Assembly: GCA_009779835.1 (NCBI GenBank)
Contig: WRBD01000006.1
Coordinates: forward strand, 1-64,000
Direction of reading: 5' to 3'
DNA length: 64,000 bases
From: Defluviitaleaceae bacterium
GTDB taxonomy: Bacteria > Bacillota > Clostridia > Lachnospirales > WQUN01
A program made the translations under genes and the position numbers. The notes under the pieces are model-generated. The model made no database searches and was not told the DNA's origin. It saw only the letters and a list, made by a program, of their open reading frames with translations. Below, in pieces: positions 1-9,043 of the stretch. Every line of letters begins with the position of its first letter. Within the stretch, counting starts at the first letter, position 1.

Positions 1-1
1 A

Positions 2-97
2 TTTGAGCCAAAATCAAGCATGGTGAACATCACTCGTAAATGCCTTCACGATACGGATATTTTGATTGAGGTTTTATTTAATTTTGATAACTGTTAA
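2..97 (+). CDS. C-terminal end of an unidentified protein (partial)
   Basis: An open frame enters from before the window and stops with TAA at 95-97, giving about 31 codons (ends ...LIEVLFNFDNC). It has no stop in frame back to base 2 and reads as plausible protein, but it is too short to identify. It could be the tail of a real gene upstream of polA or a chance open frame. Confidence 0.4.
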   Translation, partial: FEPKSSMVNITRKCLHDTDILIEVLFNFDNC

Positions 98-143
98 TTT
101 ATTCCTGAAATTAGAATGCCGTGTGGCCGTGCAAAGGGCGAGT

Positions 144-171
144 TTGCGATATGGTATTTTTATGCTAAAAT
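144..171 (+). promoter_or_regulatory. Candidate promoter for polA
   Basis: TTGCGA at 144-149 and TAAAAT at 166-171 are separated by 16 bases. The -10 is preceded by TG (TGCTAAAAT), an extended -10. It lies about 40 bases before the polA start. Confidence 0.5.
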
Positions 172-211
172 GACGATATTACCATTAAGTTCCTAAAGGG
201 TGAATCGTTAC

Positions 212-2917
212 GTGAAAATTCTTTTGTTTGACGGTTTTAGTATTTTAAACCGCGCTTATTATGCGCTTCCGCCGCTTACCAATTCGGCGGGAGAGTATAC
301 TAACGCGGTTTTTGGTTTTATGAATATTTTTTTCAAATTTTTGGACGAGGAGAGTCCGGATTTTATAACCGTTGCGTTTGATTTGCCACAGCCTACATTC
401 CGGCATGAGATGTACGGCGCGTACAAGGGAACGCGCAAGGGTATGCCCGACGAATTGCGTGCGCAAGTACCTATGTTAAAAACGCTTTTGGAAAAGATGG
501 GCGTAACAGTTGCATCGTGCGCGGGTTACGAAGCAGACGATGTTCTTGGAACGCTGGCGATAAAATCGGTTGCGCGGGGTTTGAAGACTGTGATTATCAC
601 CGGCGACCGCGATATGTTACAGCTTGCGTCCGACGAAATAAAAATCCGTTTGCCAAAGACAAAAGCGGGCAAAACTGAAGTTGAGGATTATAATGCGGCG
701 CAAGTTTTGGAAAGATATGGCGTTTCGCCCGCGGCGTTTGTTGACGTTAAGGCGTTGATGGGCGATACGTCGGACAATATACCGGGCGTGCCGGGAATCG
801 GCGAGGTTACGGCTACGAAAATTATTGCGGCATATGGTTCACTGGAAAACGCGATTGCTCACACAGATGAGATTAAGCCGAAAAAAGCGGCGGAAAATTT
901 GGCGGCATTTAGGGAACAGGCGATTTTAAGCCGCGCACTTGCGGCGATTGCGATTGACGCGCCTGTGGAATTAGAACTTTCAGAAAATCAAATCGAAAAT
1001 TTTTGGAATAACGAAGCATACGCAGAAATTATGCGGCTTGAATTAAAAAGCCTTTACAAGCGTTTTGGTGGAACTGCTACCGCTTCTTCACTTTCCGCGC
1101 CACGTAAAATTAACTTAGAAAAAATTGAAACTTGCGAAGAAGTAAAAAAATTTTTTGAATCGCTTACGGAAAAAAACGAAGATGCGGCATTTTTCCCGTT
1201 ATGGGACGAGGATGGCACGGGAACTTCATTTATAGTAGGTTTCGCTATTGCACCTGAAAAACAAACGCCGAAATATATCCACATAGGCGGTGAAATTACG
1301 CTTGGCGGAATTGGCGGCAATATAACCGAAGCCGAATTAATCGCGCTCGCCAAACCGTGGCTTGAATCCTATTCCCCCAAATATGTATACGACGCAAAAA
1401 GCGAAATCGGGCGGTTGCGGCGTTTTGGAATTTTCGCCAATAACATTACATTTGACGCAATGCTTGCGGCATATGTTCTTGACGCGACGCGCCAAACGCA
1501 AAACCCAAGCGATATCGCCGCAATTTATTTAAACGAAGAAACCCCTACACTCGAAGAAATTTTAGACAACAAAGGAAAAAGAATAAAAGACCGCCGCAGT
1601 ATTGCAAACCTGTCCGAAGACGCGGCGGCGGAATTTGCAACACGTTGCGCCGAAATAATTTCGCGTGTTCGCCCGCTGATGGAAGAAAAACTTGTATCAA
1701 ATTCGCAGGAAAAATTATTCCGCGAAATTGAACTTCCGATTGCGTGCATTTTGGCGGGAATTGAAGAAGCGGGAATAAAAGTAAACCGTGCAACGCTAAC
1801 CGCATTTGGTGCGGAAATGGACAAGCGTCTCACTGCGCTAACGGCTTTAATATACGACTTCGCGGGCGAAGAATTTAATATAAATTCACCGCAACAGCTT
1901 GGCGAAATTCTTTTCACAAAGCTTGGGCTACAAGGCGGAAAAAAAACAACTAAGGGTTTCTCCACCGCCGCCGATGTTTTGGAAAAATTACAAACTAAAC
2001 ACGCAATTGTTCCGCTAATTCTTGAATACCGCGCACACGCAAAATTGAAATCCACCTACGCGGACGGAATGCTTCCTTTAATAAACCCAAATACATCGCG
2101 GATTCATTCGACTTTTCATCAGGCACTAACGGCAACGGGGCGTCTTTCAAGCGCAGAGCCGAATTTGCAAAATATTCCTGTACGTACACAGCTTGGGCGT
2201 GAGCTTCGCAAGGCGTTTGTTCCCGAAGACGGTTGCGTTTTTGTTGATGCGGATTATGGGCAAATTGAACTGCGGCTTTTGGCGCATATTTCCGGCGACG
2301 AAGTTTTGATTCGTGCGTTCCGCGAAAACCAAGATATTCACAGGCTTACCGCGTCGCAGGTTTTGGGCATCGAGCCCGAAGATGTAACGCCCGAACAGCG
2401 CAATAATGCAAAGGCGGTAAATTTCGGAATAATTTACGGAATTAGCGCGTTTGGGTTGAGCGAAGACTTAAAAATTTCCGTGAAAGAAGCGGAAAAATAT
2501 ATTAACGGTTATTTTAAAAAATATCCGGGTGTGAAAAAATATTTGGACGAAACTATTACAAACGCGAAAAAAGATGGCTTTGTTTCAACTTTGTACAACC
2601 GCCGCCGTGTTATGCCGGAGTTGAAATCACCGAATTTTAACACACGTTCCTTCGGCGAACGCGTTGCAATGAATATGCCGATTCAAGGCACGGCAGCCGA
2701 TATCATGAAGGTCGCGATGATTAATGTGTCTAAGCGTCTTGAAAATCTGCGTACGAAAATTGTTCTTCAAGTGCATGACGAACTTCTTCTTGAATCACCG
2801 ACGGAAGAAAGTGAACTTGTTTCGCATATATTAAAAGAAGAAATGGAACGTGCGGCAAAACTTTCCGTGCCGCTTATCGCAGATGTGAATGTGGGGGAAA
2901 GCTGGTATGCGGTCTGA
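212..2917 (+). CDS. polA: DNA polymerase I
   Basis: Family A polymerase for Okazaki-fragment processing and repair. The N-terminal 290 residues or so form the 5'-3' flap exonuclease (early LLFDGFSILNRAYY, then TGDRDMLQL and VPGIGEVTA). A central exonuclease-like domain lacks the usual proofreading acidic residues (the DxE motif is replaced around PLWDEDGT), as in many Firmicutes. The C-terminal polymerase domain has motif A DYGQIELR (about residue 680), motif B KAVNFGIIYG and motif C VHDELLLE. A GTG at 200 is also open, but AAAGGG at 195-200 sits 11 bases before GTG 212, and the family sequence begins at KILLFDG, so 212 is preferred. coaE overlaps its 3' end. Length (about 900 residues) is normal. 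Confidence 0.96.
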   Translation: MKILLFDGFSILNRAYYALPPLTNSAGEYTNAVFGFMNIFFKFLDEESPDFITVAFDLPQPTFRHEMYGAYKGTRKGMPDELRAQVPMLKTLLEKMGVTVASCAGYEADDVLGTLAIKSVARGLKTVIITGDRDMLQLASDEIKIRLPKTKAGKTEVEDYNAAQVLERYGVSPAAFVDVKALMGDTSDNIPGVPGIGEVTATKIIAAYGSLENAIAHTDEIKPKKAAENLAAFREQAILSRALAAIAIDAPVELELSENQIENFWNNEAYAEIMRLELKSLYKRFGGTATASSLSAPRKINLEKIETCEEVKKFFESLTEKNEDAAFFPLWDEDGTGTSFIVGFAIAPEKQTPKYIHIGGEITLGGIGGNITEAELIALAKPWLESYSPKYVYDAKSEIGRLRRFGIFANNITFDAMLAAYVLDATRQTQNPSDIAAIYLNEETPTLEEILDNKGKRIKDRRSIANLSEDAAAEFATRCAEIISRVRPLMEEKLVSNSQEKLFREIELPIACILAGIEEAGIKVNRATLTAFGAEMDKRLTALTALIYDFAGEEFNINSPQQLGEILFTKLGLQGGKKTTKGFSTAADVLEKLQTKHAIVPLILEYRAHAKLKSTYADGMLPLINPNTSRIHSTFHQALTATGRLSSAEPNLQNIPVRTQLGRELRKAFVPEDGCVFVDADYGQIELRLLAHISGDEVLIRAFRENQDIHRLTASQVLGIEPEDVTPEQRNNAKAVNFGIIYGISAFGLSEDLKISVKEAEKYINGYFKKYPGVKKYLDETITNAKKDGFVSTLYNRRRVMPELKSPNFNTRSFGERVAMNMPIQGTAADIMKVAMINVSKRLENLRTKIVLQVHDELLLESPTEESELVSHILKEEMERAAKLSVPLIADVNVGESWYAV

Positions 2918-3560
2918 AAATAACTTTCCGATAATTGGGGTTACGGGAATAACGGGAAGCGGAACAAGCACCGTTTCGGCGATTTTAGCGGAGCGCGGAG
3001 GATATGTTGCGCACGCTGATAAACTTGCGCATGACGCGATGGCAAAAACTGAACCCGCCTACGCCGAAATTTTAGAAGCTTTCGGACAAGAAATAGTAAA
3101 CGAAAAAGGCGAAATAAATCGCCGCGTATTGGGTGCGAGGGTTTTTGGAAATAAAGAAGCCTTAGCACGGCTTGAAAAAATTATTCACCCGCGTGTAATC
3201 GAACGTATTCATACCATTGTCGATAAAATAGCCGAAACGGGAATCTACACCTTCGCCGTAATAGACGCGCCGCTTCTAGTCGAATCCGGTATGAGTACGA
3301 TGTGCGACAGCGTTTGGTTAATCACCGCGCCCGACGAAACCCGCATAGCCCGCATAACCAGCCGCGATAAAATAGATGAAATTGCTGCAAAACGCCGACT
3401 GCAAAGCCGTAACGCCGAAGCTACACTCCGCGAACACGCCAATATAATAATAGAAAACTGCGGCAGCCCCATTGCTTTGCGCTCAAAAACAGAAACCGCA
3501 CTAAAAGCAATGTCACTTAAAATTCATGGGTGGCAGGGGTGTAAGGTGTTGGAGATATAA
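2907..3560 (+). CDS. coaE: Dephospho-CoA kinase
   Basis: Last step of coenzyme A synthesis, ATP-dependent phosphorylation of the 3'-hydroxyl of dephospho-CoA. The fold is recognised by the N-terminal P-loop region IGVTGITGSGTSTV, the ADKLAH motif (CoaE DADxIAH) and IDAPLLVESG. The P-loop lysine expected in GSGKST is threonine here (GSGTST), which is unusual for a nucleotide kinase. The ATG at 2907 is chosen over 2889 because GGGGGAAA at 2893-2900 is well spaced from it. The gene starts inside the end of polA, so translation is probably coupled. coaD, the preceding enzyme of the pathway, is at 30336. A catalytically impaired paralogue is possible. Confidence 0.87.
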   Translation: MRSENNFPIIGVTGITGSGTSTVSAILAERGGYVAHADKLAHDAMAKTEPAYAEILEAFGQEIVNEKGEINRRVLGARVFGNKEALARLEKIIHPRVIERIHTIVDKIAETGIYTFAVIDAPLLVESGMSTMCDSVWLITAPDETRIARITSRDKIDEIAAKRRLQSRNAEATLREHANIIIENCGSPIALRSKTETALKAMSLKIHGWQGCKVLEI

Positions 3561-3561
3561 A

Positions 3562-4110
3562 ATGAATATGAAAAAAAAATTTACGTTTATTATAATTGGT
3601 ATTCTTATTGCTGTTGCGGCGGCAATGATTTTAAATATGCGTTTTCCCGTGCGCCATTTGGATATTATTCGTGCGAACGCGGGCGAACTTGATGTTTCGC
3701 TTATTTTAGCGGTGATTAAAACGGAGAGCGGTTTTCGTGAAGAGGTGCGGTCTCACGCGGGAGCGCAGGGGTTAATGCAACTTATGCCCGCCACGGCGGC
3801 TGATGTTGCATCACAGATGGGCATGACAGATTTTCAGCCAGAAGATATTTGGAAACCGGAGGTTAATATCGCGCTGGGTTCTTTTTACTTGAACCGCCTT
3901 GCAAATATGTACGGTTGCACACAGCTTGCGCTTGCGGCTTATAACGCGGGGCAGGGTAGGGTAGGGAGCTGGCTTGCGAACCCGGAATTTTCACAGGACG
4001 GTAAAAAACTTGACGTTATTCCGTTTCCGGAGACACATAATTATTTGCGGCGAGTGAACCGAAATGAGAGGGTTTATCGGGCTATTTTGAATGTGACGGG
4101 AAGGGCGTAG
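3562..4110 (+). CDS. Membrane-anchored lytic murein transglycosylase (SLT domain)
   Basis: Cleaves the glycan strands of peptidoglycan outside the membrane. One N-terminal membrane segment (about residues 5-23, FTFIIIGILIAVAAAMIL) is followed by a goose-lysozyme-like SLT domain. This has the catalytic Glu in KTESGF, the GLMQLMPATA motif and LAAYNAGQGRV. GGAGA at 3550-3554 supports ATG 3562 rather than the earlier start at 3526. The length of 182 residues fits the minimal clostridial and bacillar SLT proteins. It lies directly downstream of coaE and 2 bases before the next gene, so polA-coaE-slt-SBP looks like one operon. Confidence 0.9.
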   Translation: MNMKKKFTFIIIGILIAVAAAMILNMRFPVRHLDIIRANAGELDVSLILAVIKTESGFREEVRSHAGAQGLMQLMPATAADVASQMGMTDFQPEDIWKPEVNIALGSFYLNRLANMYGCTQLALAAYNAGQGRVGSWLANPEFSQDGKKLDVIPFPETHNYLRRVNRNERVYRAILNVTGRA

Positions 4111-4112
4111 CA

Positions 4113-5729
4113 ATGAATAGAAAATTTTTCTGTTATGCAGTTTTTTTTATATTTCTTTTTCTCACGTCTTGCGGGGGAGGGGAACGAATTAGCCCGTCGG
4201 GATTGCCGTATGTTGCGGTGGATTACGAAGCGAAAGAAAACGAACCCGAGCCGGAATGTGAAGAGGAAACTGAAACAGAAACTGAAACAGAGCCTGTTCC
4301 TACCACAGAACAAACAATACCGGATGATGGTGTACTTCGGCTTCATATGCGGCCACCCATGACGCTTAACCCGCTGTTAAACGAGGATGTTACCGTTGCG
4401 CGAATTTTGCGGTTAATTTTTGAGCCGCTTGCAGTTCTCGACAATGAATTTCGAGTTACCGGTCATTTGGCGTGTTTGGATTTTGCATCGGATTTTAGCA
4501 GTGTGAACGCAACGGTTCGCGAGGGCGCGATTTGGAGCGACGGAAAGCCCGTAACATCAGAAGATATTATTTTTTCAATTGAATTTTTACGCGCCGCGCC
4601 GTCTGCGGCAATTTACAGTGCGAGTGTTCGGGAAATTGAGTCCGCCGTTCGCATTGATTCACGAACCGTTCAAATAAAGTTTAATCGTGCGTCCGTAATG
4701 GCGGGATATTCTTTAAATTTCCCTGTGATTCCGCGGCATTATTATGAAAACCAAAGAAGCCCGCAAAGTTCTGAAAACATGAACCCGGTTGGAAGCGGGC
4801 CGTTTGTTTTTGAATCCCTCACACCTATGCGCTCAATGACGCTCAATCGGAATCCATATTATTCACGCGGCAGGGCGCGAATCGAAGAAGCGGAAATTAT
4901 TTTTCTGCCGAATATCGAAACAGATTTCCACGCGTTTGAAAGAGGGCGCACGGATGTTATTCATCTGCCGCTTACGGAATGGACGCGTCATCATGGGGTG
5001 CGTTCGCCTGTTTATGAAATTATTCCCGCTATGTATTTTGAATTTATCGGGTTTAATTACAGAAACACAATTTTTCGCGATATCTACACGCGGCAGGGAA
5101 TTGCACACGCGTTTAACGCTGACGAAGCCGTTTCGGGGCTTTATCTTGCGCACGCCGTACGTTCTGTCACGCCGATTCATCCGTACAATTATGCGGCAAG
5201 TGCGTCTGTCGTCGGTCCCGTTTACGACCCTGCCCGTGCCGCCGCACTTTTGGGAACGGTTCGCACCGACGAGCCGCTAATCATTCTCGCGAACGCGGAA
5301 AACAAACAACGCGTTTCAATTGCTGAACGGTTGGCGGAGAGCCTTACCCGTGCAGGGCTTCCCGCAAACGCGGAAATTGTGACGACAGATGAATATTTTG
5401 AACGCATTAACACTCACGATTTTGATTTATTTATCGGAGGAATGGAACTGCCCTTCGCGCCTGATGTACGAATCTTTTTTGAGGCGGGTGAAATGTTTTT
5501 GCACGACCCAATCCTTGAAGCCGCCTACTCCGTTTTAATGTTCGCTTCAACGGAAGCCGCCTACACCCAAGCAACAACACGCCTGCAACAAGCCTTCGCG
5601 GAACAGCTTCCCGTAATCGGGCTTGCGTTCAAACACTCCGCGCTTCTAACAAGCCCAAGGATAACAGGAAATCTATCCCCCGTCCCCGACCATGTTTTTA
5701 TTAATGCATATGAGTGGGACATTCGATAA
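4113..5729 (+). CDS. ABC transporter solute-binding lipoprotein, family 5
   Basis: Extracytoplasmic peptide/nickel-type binding protein (SBP_bac_5). The signal peptide ends in a lipobox, FLTSC, followed by a short linker with a Glu-Thr repeat (about residues 50-60). The mature part shows family motifs: LNPLLNEDVTVARILRLIFE, the AIWSDGKPVTSEDI region and NPVGSGPFVFE. No permease or ATPase gene is adjacent, so its transporter partner is elsewhere or it has another role. It begins 2 bases after the transglycosylase gene. Its last 29 bases overlap the convergent HAD gene. Confidence 0.88.
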   Translation: MNRKFFCYAVFFIFLFLTSCGGGERISPSGLPYVAVDYEAKENEPEPECEEETETETETEPVPTTEQTIPDDGVLRLHMRPPMTLNPLLNEDVTVARILRLIFEPLAVLDNEFRVTGHLACLDFASDFSSVNATVREGAIWSDGKPVTSEDIIFSIEFLRAAPSAAIYSASVREIESAVRIDSRTVQIKFNRASVMAGYSLNFPVIPRHYYENQRSPQSSENMNPVGSGPFVFESLTPMRSMTLNRNPYYSRGRARIEEAEIIFLPNIETDFHAFERGRTDVIHLPLTEWTRHHGVRSPVYEIIPAMYFEFIGFNYRNTIFRDIYTRQGIAHAFNADEAVSGLYLAHAVRSVTPIHPYNYAASASVVGPVYDPARAAALLGTVRTDEPLIILANAENKQRVSIAERLAESLTRAGLPANAEIVTTDEYFERINTHDFDLFIGGMELPFAPDVRIFFEAGEMFLHDPILEAAYSVLMFASTEAAYTQATTRLQQAFAEQLPVIGLAFKHSALLTSPRITGNLSPVPDHVFINAYEWDIR

Positions 5730-6360
5730 TTTGTATTAATTCTTCGGGCAAATTAATTATATACGTCGCACCCGCTTCTTTAAGTTCGTCGACGTTGCCG
5801 AAGCCCCATGTTATTCCAACGCTGTCAATACCCGTATCATTTGCGCCAATAATGTCATGTTTGCGATCGCCAATCATGACAACGCGCTCTGCGGGGGTTT
5901 TTATTTCTTGCAAGATGTGCGATATTATTTCTCTTTTCGCACTTCTTTCACCATTGAATTCACTGCCGCAAATATAATCGAAGTACATAGAAAATTCAAA
6001 CCGCTCGGCTATTCTTTCAGCATATTCCGTCACCTTCGAGGTGGCAATGGCTGTTTTTATTCCGCGCTCCTTCAATTGTTTTAACAGTTCGATGATTCCG
6101 GGATACACTTCATTTTCAAAAAGCCCCTTCTCGCCGAAATATTCGCGGTATTTTGTAACCGCAAGTTCGTTCAGTTCTCCCGTGAAGCCGAAAAAATCCC
6201 GAAAATTATCACGCAAAGGCGGTCCGATAAACGCGTTAAAATTTTTCATTTCTGTTTTAACACCAAGCGCGTCCAGCGCGTACCGAACGGATTTTTCCAT
6301 ACCAACCTGCGGGTCTGTGAGCGTTCCGTCAAGGTCGAACAGGCACAAATCATATTTCAT
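5701..6360 (-). CDS. HAD-superfamily phosphatase, phosphoglycolate phosphatase-like
   Basis: Haloacid-dehalogenase fold hydrolase of the Gph/PpaX type. Motif I is FDLDGTLTD with the nucleophile Asp, motif II TSK lies in AIATSKVTE, and motif IV is MIGDRKHDIIGA. A helical cap domain (about residues 15-85) sits between motifs I and II. The ligand cannot be read from sequence; phosphoglycolate, pyrophosphate or a nucleotide are possible. On the minus strand AGAAGGA is nine bases upstream of the ATG at 6360 but abuts the ATG at 6369, so 6360 is chosen. Its 3' end overlaps the binding-protein gene on the other strand. Confidence 0.85.
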   Translation of the reverse strand: MKYDLCLFDLDGTLTDPQVGMEKSVRYALDALGVKTEMKNFNAFIGPPLRDNFRDFFGFTGELNELAVTKYREYFGEKGLFENEVYPGIIELLKQLKERGIKTAIATSKVTEYAERIAERFEFSMYFDYICGSEFNGERSAKREIISHILQEIKTPAERVVMIGDRKHDIIGANDTGIDSVGITWGFGNVDELKEAGATYIINLPEELIQIIECPTHMH

Positions 6361-6409
6361 TGTTTTCATTCCTTCTGTCGATTTTTTTCAAATTAATTAT
6401 AACAAATAT

Positions 6410-6438
6410 TTGAAAAAAATACCGTTTTGTGTGATAAT
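6410..6438 (+). promoter_or_regulatory. Promoter for the mreB operon
   Basis: TTGAAA at 6410-6415 and GATAAT at 6433-6438 with a 17-base spacer is a near-consensus vegetative promoter. It leaves a leader of about 75 bases before mreB. That leader contains a GU-rich hairpin (about 6438-6475). Confidence 0.65.
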
Positions 6439-6519
6439 TGTCGTTGGCGCGGTTAATATTTCCTGCGACGGCAATAATTATATTATAATTCAGAAAGTTT
6501 ACATGAAAGCAGGAAGCGA

Positions 6520-7551
6520 ATGTTTACGCATCATTTGGGGATAGACCTTGGCACGGCTAATACGCTTGTTTTTGCCAAGGGGAACGGCATAGTTTTGAAT
6601 GAACCGTCGGTTGTTGCGATTAATACGCAAACAAACAAGGTGATGGCGGTTGGCGACGAGGCAAAGCAAATGATAGGGCGAACACCCGGCTCAATTGTCG
6701 CGATTCGCCCAATGAAAGACGGTGTTATTGCAGATTTTGCAACAACGCGCTCCATGCTAAGGTATTTTATTCAAAAAGCGCGTGGAAAACGTATGTTTGC
6801 GCGTAAGCCTCACGTTGTTGTTTGCATACCCAGCGGCGTAACCGAAGTTGAAAAACGCGCAATAGAAGAAGCCACGATTTCCGCGGGTGTTCCGGCAAGA
6901 AGTGTCGGGCTTATTGAAGAGTCAATGGCGGCGGCGATAGGCGCGGGTCTGCCTGTTTCAGAGCCTACAGGAAGTATGATAGTTGACATAGGCGGTGGAA
7001 CAACCGAGGTTGCGGTAATTTCGCTTTGCGGAATAGTGACAAGCAAGTCTTTGCATACAGCGGGCGATGAACTGGACACTAATATAATCAGTTTTGTGCG
7101 GCGGGAATTTGGGCTTGCGATAGGAGACCGCACCGCCGAGGACATAAAATTAAACATAGGCTGCGTACACAAACCGGATAAAAAAAACATAATGCAAGTT
7201 CGCGGGCGTGACTTGGTTTCGGGATTGCCGCGCACGGTGACACTTACCGAAGAAGACGCGAAAAACGCGATGTCGGAATCTGTGAGTAAAATAATAGATG
7301 CAATAAAACTGACCCTTGAGAAAACCCCGCCGGAGCTTGCGTCCGACATAATGGCATCGGGAATTTCGTTAACGGGTGGCGGTGCTTTATTAAAAGGGCT
7401 TGACGAATTAATCACGAAAGAAACGGGAATAGACACACTCATAGCCGACGAGCCGTTAAATTGCGTAGCAATGGGAACAGGGATTGTGCTTGAGCATTTC
7501 AAACAGTTGCAGGGAGTATTGGTTACTCATGGTAAAATGAAGAGGTTGTAA
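6520..7551 (+). CDS. mreB: Rod-shape determining actin homologue MreB
   Basis: Actin-like ATPase that forms membrane filaments and positions the elongation machinery. Actin-family signatures are visible: phosphate 1 DLGTANTLV near the N-terminus, phosphate 2 [13 protein letters not shown], and the adenosine motif [14 protein letters not shown]. The length of 343 residues is typical, and there is an amphipathic N-terminal start (MFTHHLGID). A GCAGGAAGCG ribosome site precedes the ATG. It is first in mreB-mreC-mreD-mrdA and overlaps mreC in TAATG. A paralogue such as Mbl cannot be excluded, but the gene order argues for MreB. Confidence 0.96.
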   Translation: MFTHHLGIDLGTANTLVFAKGNGIVLNEPSVVAINTQTNKVMAVGDEAKQMIGRTPGSIVAIRPMKDGVIADFATTRSMLRYFIQKARGKRMFARKPHVVVCIPSGVTEVEKRAIEEATISAGVPARSVGLIEESMAAAIGAGLPVSEPTGSMIVDIGGGTTEVAVISLCGIVTSKSLHTAGDELDTNIISFVRREFGLAIGDRTAEDIKLNIGCVHKPDKKNIMQVRGRDLVSGLPRTVTLTEEDAKNAMSESVSKIIDAIKLTLEKTPPELASDIMASGISLTGGGALLKGLDELITKETGIDTLIADEPLNCVAMGTGIVLEHFKQLQGVLVTHGKMKRL

Positions 7552-8420
7552 TGGAATTCTTAGAAAATCACAGGCGCGCCTTTTTGCTTTCCGGCATAGG
7601 CGTTTGCGTTGTAGCAATAATTTTGACAATCAGCCCCGGAATAGGAACGAATATTGTTTCCGGCGGGCTTTCATATATTGTAACGCCTATGCAGAGTGGT
7701 CTTAACTCGGCTGTTTCGTGGACGAAAGGGCATTTTTCCGCGCTTACGAGTAATCAGCAGTTAATCACAACCAACCGCGAATTACAAGCCGAAATAAACC
7801 GCCTCGAATTTGAAAATCATCGGCTTTCCCTTGCGGCGGAAGTAAATGACGCTTTAATCGCTGCTTTAAATATGCATCAGCAGTATTCGCATTTGCCAAC
7901 AATCGGTGCGAGAATAATAGCCCAAGACCCGAACAACTGGTACAGAAGCTTTCGCATTGACCGCGGTGCGAACGACGGCGTACAAACGGGAATGGTAATA
8001 ATAGCGGGCGGCGGAGTTGCAGGCGTTATTCGTTATGTTAATCCGACTTCGTCGCAGTTTGTTTCTGTGCTGGACAGTCGTTTTGCCGCTGCCGTAATCA
8101 CACCCCGCACAGAAGACACCGGCATTGCCCGCGGCGATACAGCCCTCATGCAGCAAGGCTTACTCCGCATGGACCACATAAAAGCCACCGCACAAATTAT
8201 GCCGGGTGATGAAATTTTAACGTCGTCCGATAGTTCAATTTTCCCCGCAGGCCTGCTCTTGGGGGAAGTCCAATCCATTCACACTAACCCCGACGGTCTT
8301 ACCCGTCACGCAATAATCCGTCCCGCCGCAGATTTATCCGAACTGGAAATAGTGTTAATCATTAACGAAGTTTTCGGTGACGGGCAAACTGTGCGCGATT
8401 CGCGGGTTGATAATGATTAA
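7551..8420 (+). CDS. mreC: Rod-shape determining protein MreC
   Basis: Bitopic membrane scaffold that links MreB and MreD to the cell-wall synthase PBP2/RodA. One N-terminal membrane segment (about residues 10-32) is followed by a coiled-coil (about 65-110, rich in Asn/Glu/Leu). The double beta-barrel outer domain includes IIAQDPNNWYRSFRIDRGANDGV and the late LGEVQSI region. Length 289 is normal. Its ATG overlaps the mreB stop codon by one base. Unusually for this operon, mreD follows only after about 110 bases. Confidence 0.95.
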   Translation: MEFLENHRRAFLLSGIGVCVVAIILTISPGIGTNIVSGGLSYIVTPMQSGLNSAVSWTKGHFSALTSNQQLITTNRELQAEINRLEFENHRLSLAAEVNDALIAALNMHQQYSHLPTIGARIIAQDPNNWYRSFRIDRGANDGVQTGMVIIAGGGVAGVIRYVNPTSSQFVSVLDSRFAAAVITPRTEDTGIARGDTALMQQGLLRMDHIKATAQIMPGDEILTSSDSSIFPAGLLLGEVQSIHTNPDGLTRHAIIRPAADLSELEIVLIINEVFGDGQTVRDSRVDND

Positions 8421-8530
8421 AGATAATTGTTAACCATCTTACAAAATCACTCTCTTTGGCGGATTCATGGTCTGTCGATAAAAGCTTTTATAAATGCTAG
8501 AAACGATTGCACATTTTGAGAGGTATCAAA

Positions 8531-9043
8531 TTGTTTAGAATTTTTTCAATGGTAGTTCTAATCATTATAAATTTTACATTGCAATCCACACTATTCCCGC
8601 ATCTTGCAATTATGGAAGTTACGCCTGATACAGCACTTGTTTTTATTGTGAGCTACGCGATTTTGCGCGGCGATATCGAAGGCGCGATTTTTGGGTTTGC
8701 GGCGGGGCTGGTGCAGGATATTTTGAGTGGATTATTTATTGGGCTTTTCGCGCTGTTGGGTTTTTTGACAGGATATGTTTGTGGAAAGCCGTTTCGGGAT
8801 TTTTTTAAAGATAATTACTTTTTGCCTTTCTTTGTGGTTGTTGCGGTTGGTTTGGTTTATCAGTTTGTCGTTTACGTTTCGTCTATTATGATTTTTGGGC
8901 AGTTGGATTTTTCGTTTTATTTTCGTACAATTATTTTGCCAAAAACTATTTATACAGCGTCATTGTCTGTTCCGCTTTATGCGTTTCTTCATTTTATTAA
9001 TTCGCGGATAGAAAAACGTGAGGAGCCGATTAGTGAAATTTGA
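8531..9043 (+). CDS. mreD: Rod-shape determining protein MreD
   Basis: Small integral membrane protein of the elongasome. Five or six hydrophobic segments are visible. The family region EVTPDTALVFIVSYAILRGDIEGAIFGF and LVQDILSG is present. Open reading begins at TTG 8507, but GAGAGG at 8518-8523 stands seven bases before TTG 8531, so translation is taken to begin at 8531 with FRIFSMV. The last codons contain the ribosome site of mrdA, with an overlap of 11 bases. Confidence 0.92.
   Translation: MFRIFSMVVLIIINFTLQSTLFPHLAIMEVTPDTALVFIVSYAILRGDIEGAIFGFAAGLVQDILSGLFIGLFALLGFLTGYVCGKPFRDFFKDNYFLPFFVVVAVGLVYQFVVYVSSIMIFGQLDFSFYFRTIILPKTIYTASLSVPLYAFLHFINSRIEKREEPISEI

Noticed and set aside
6810..7502. 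A 230-codon open frame on the minus strand opposite mreB
   Set aside because: It mirrors the codon pattern of mreB, has no ribosome site and resembles no protein family.
8421..8530. A hidden gene in the mreC-mreD gap
   Set aside because: Only a 14-base palindrome (ATAAAAGCTTTTAT, about 8479-8492) and very short open frames were found.
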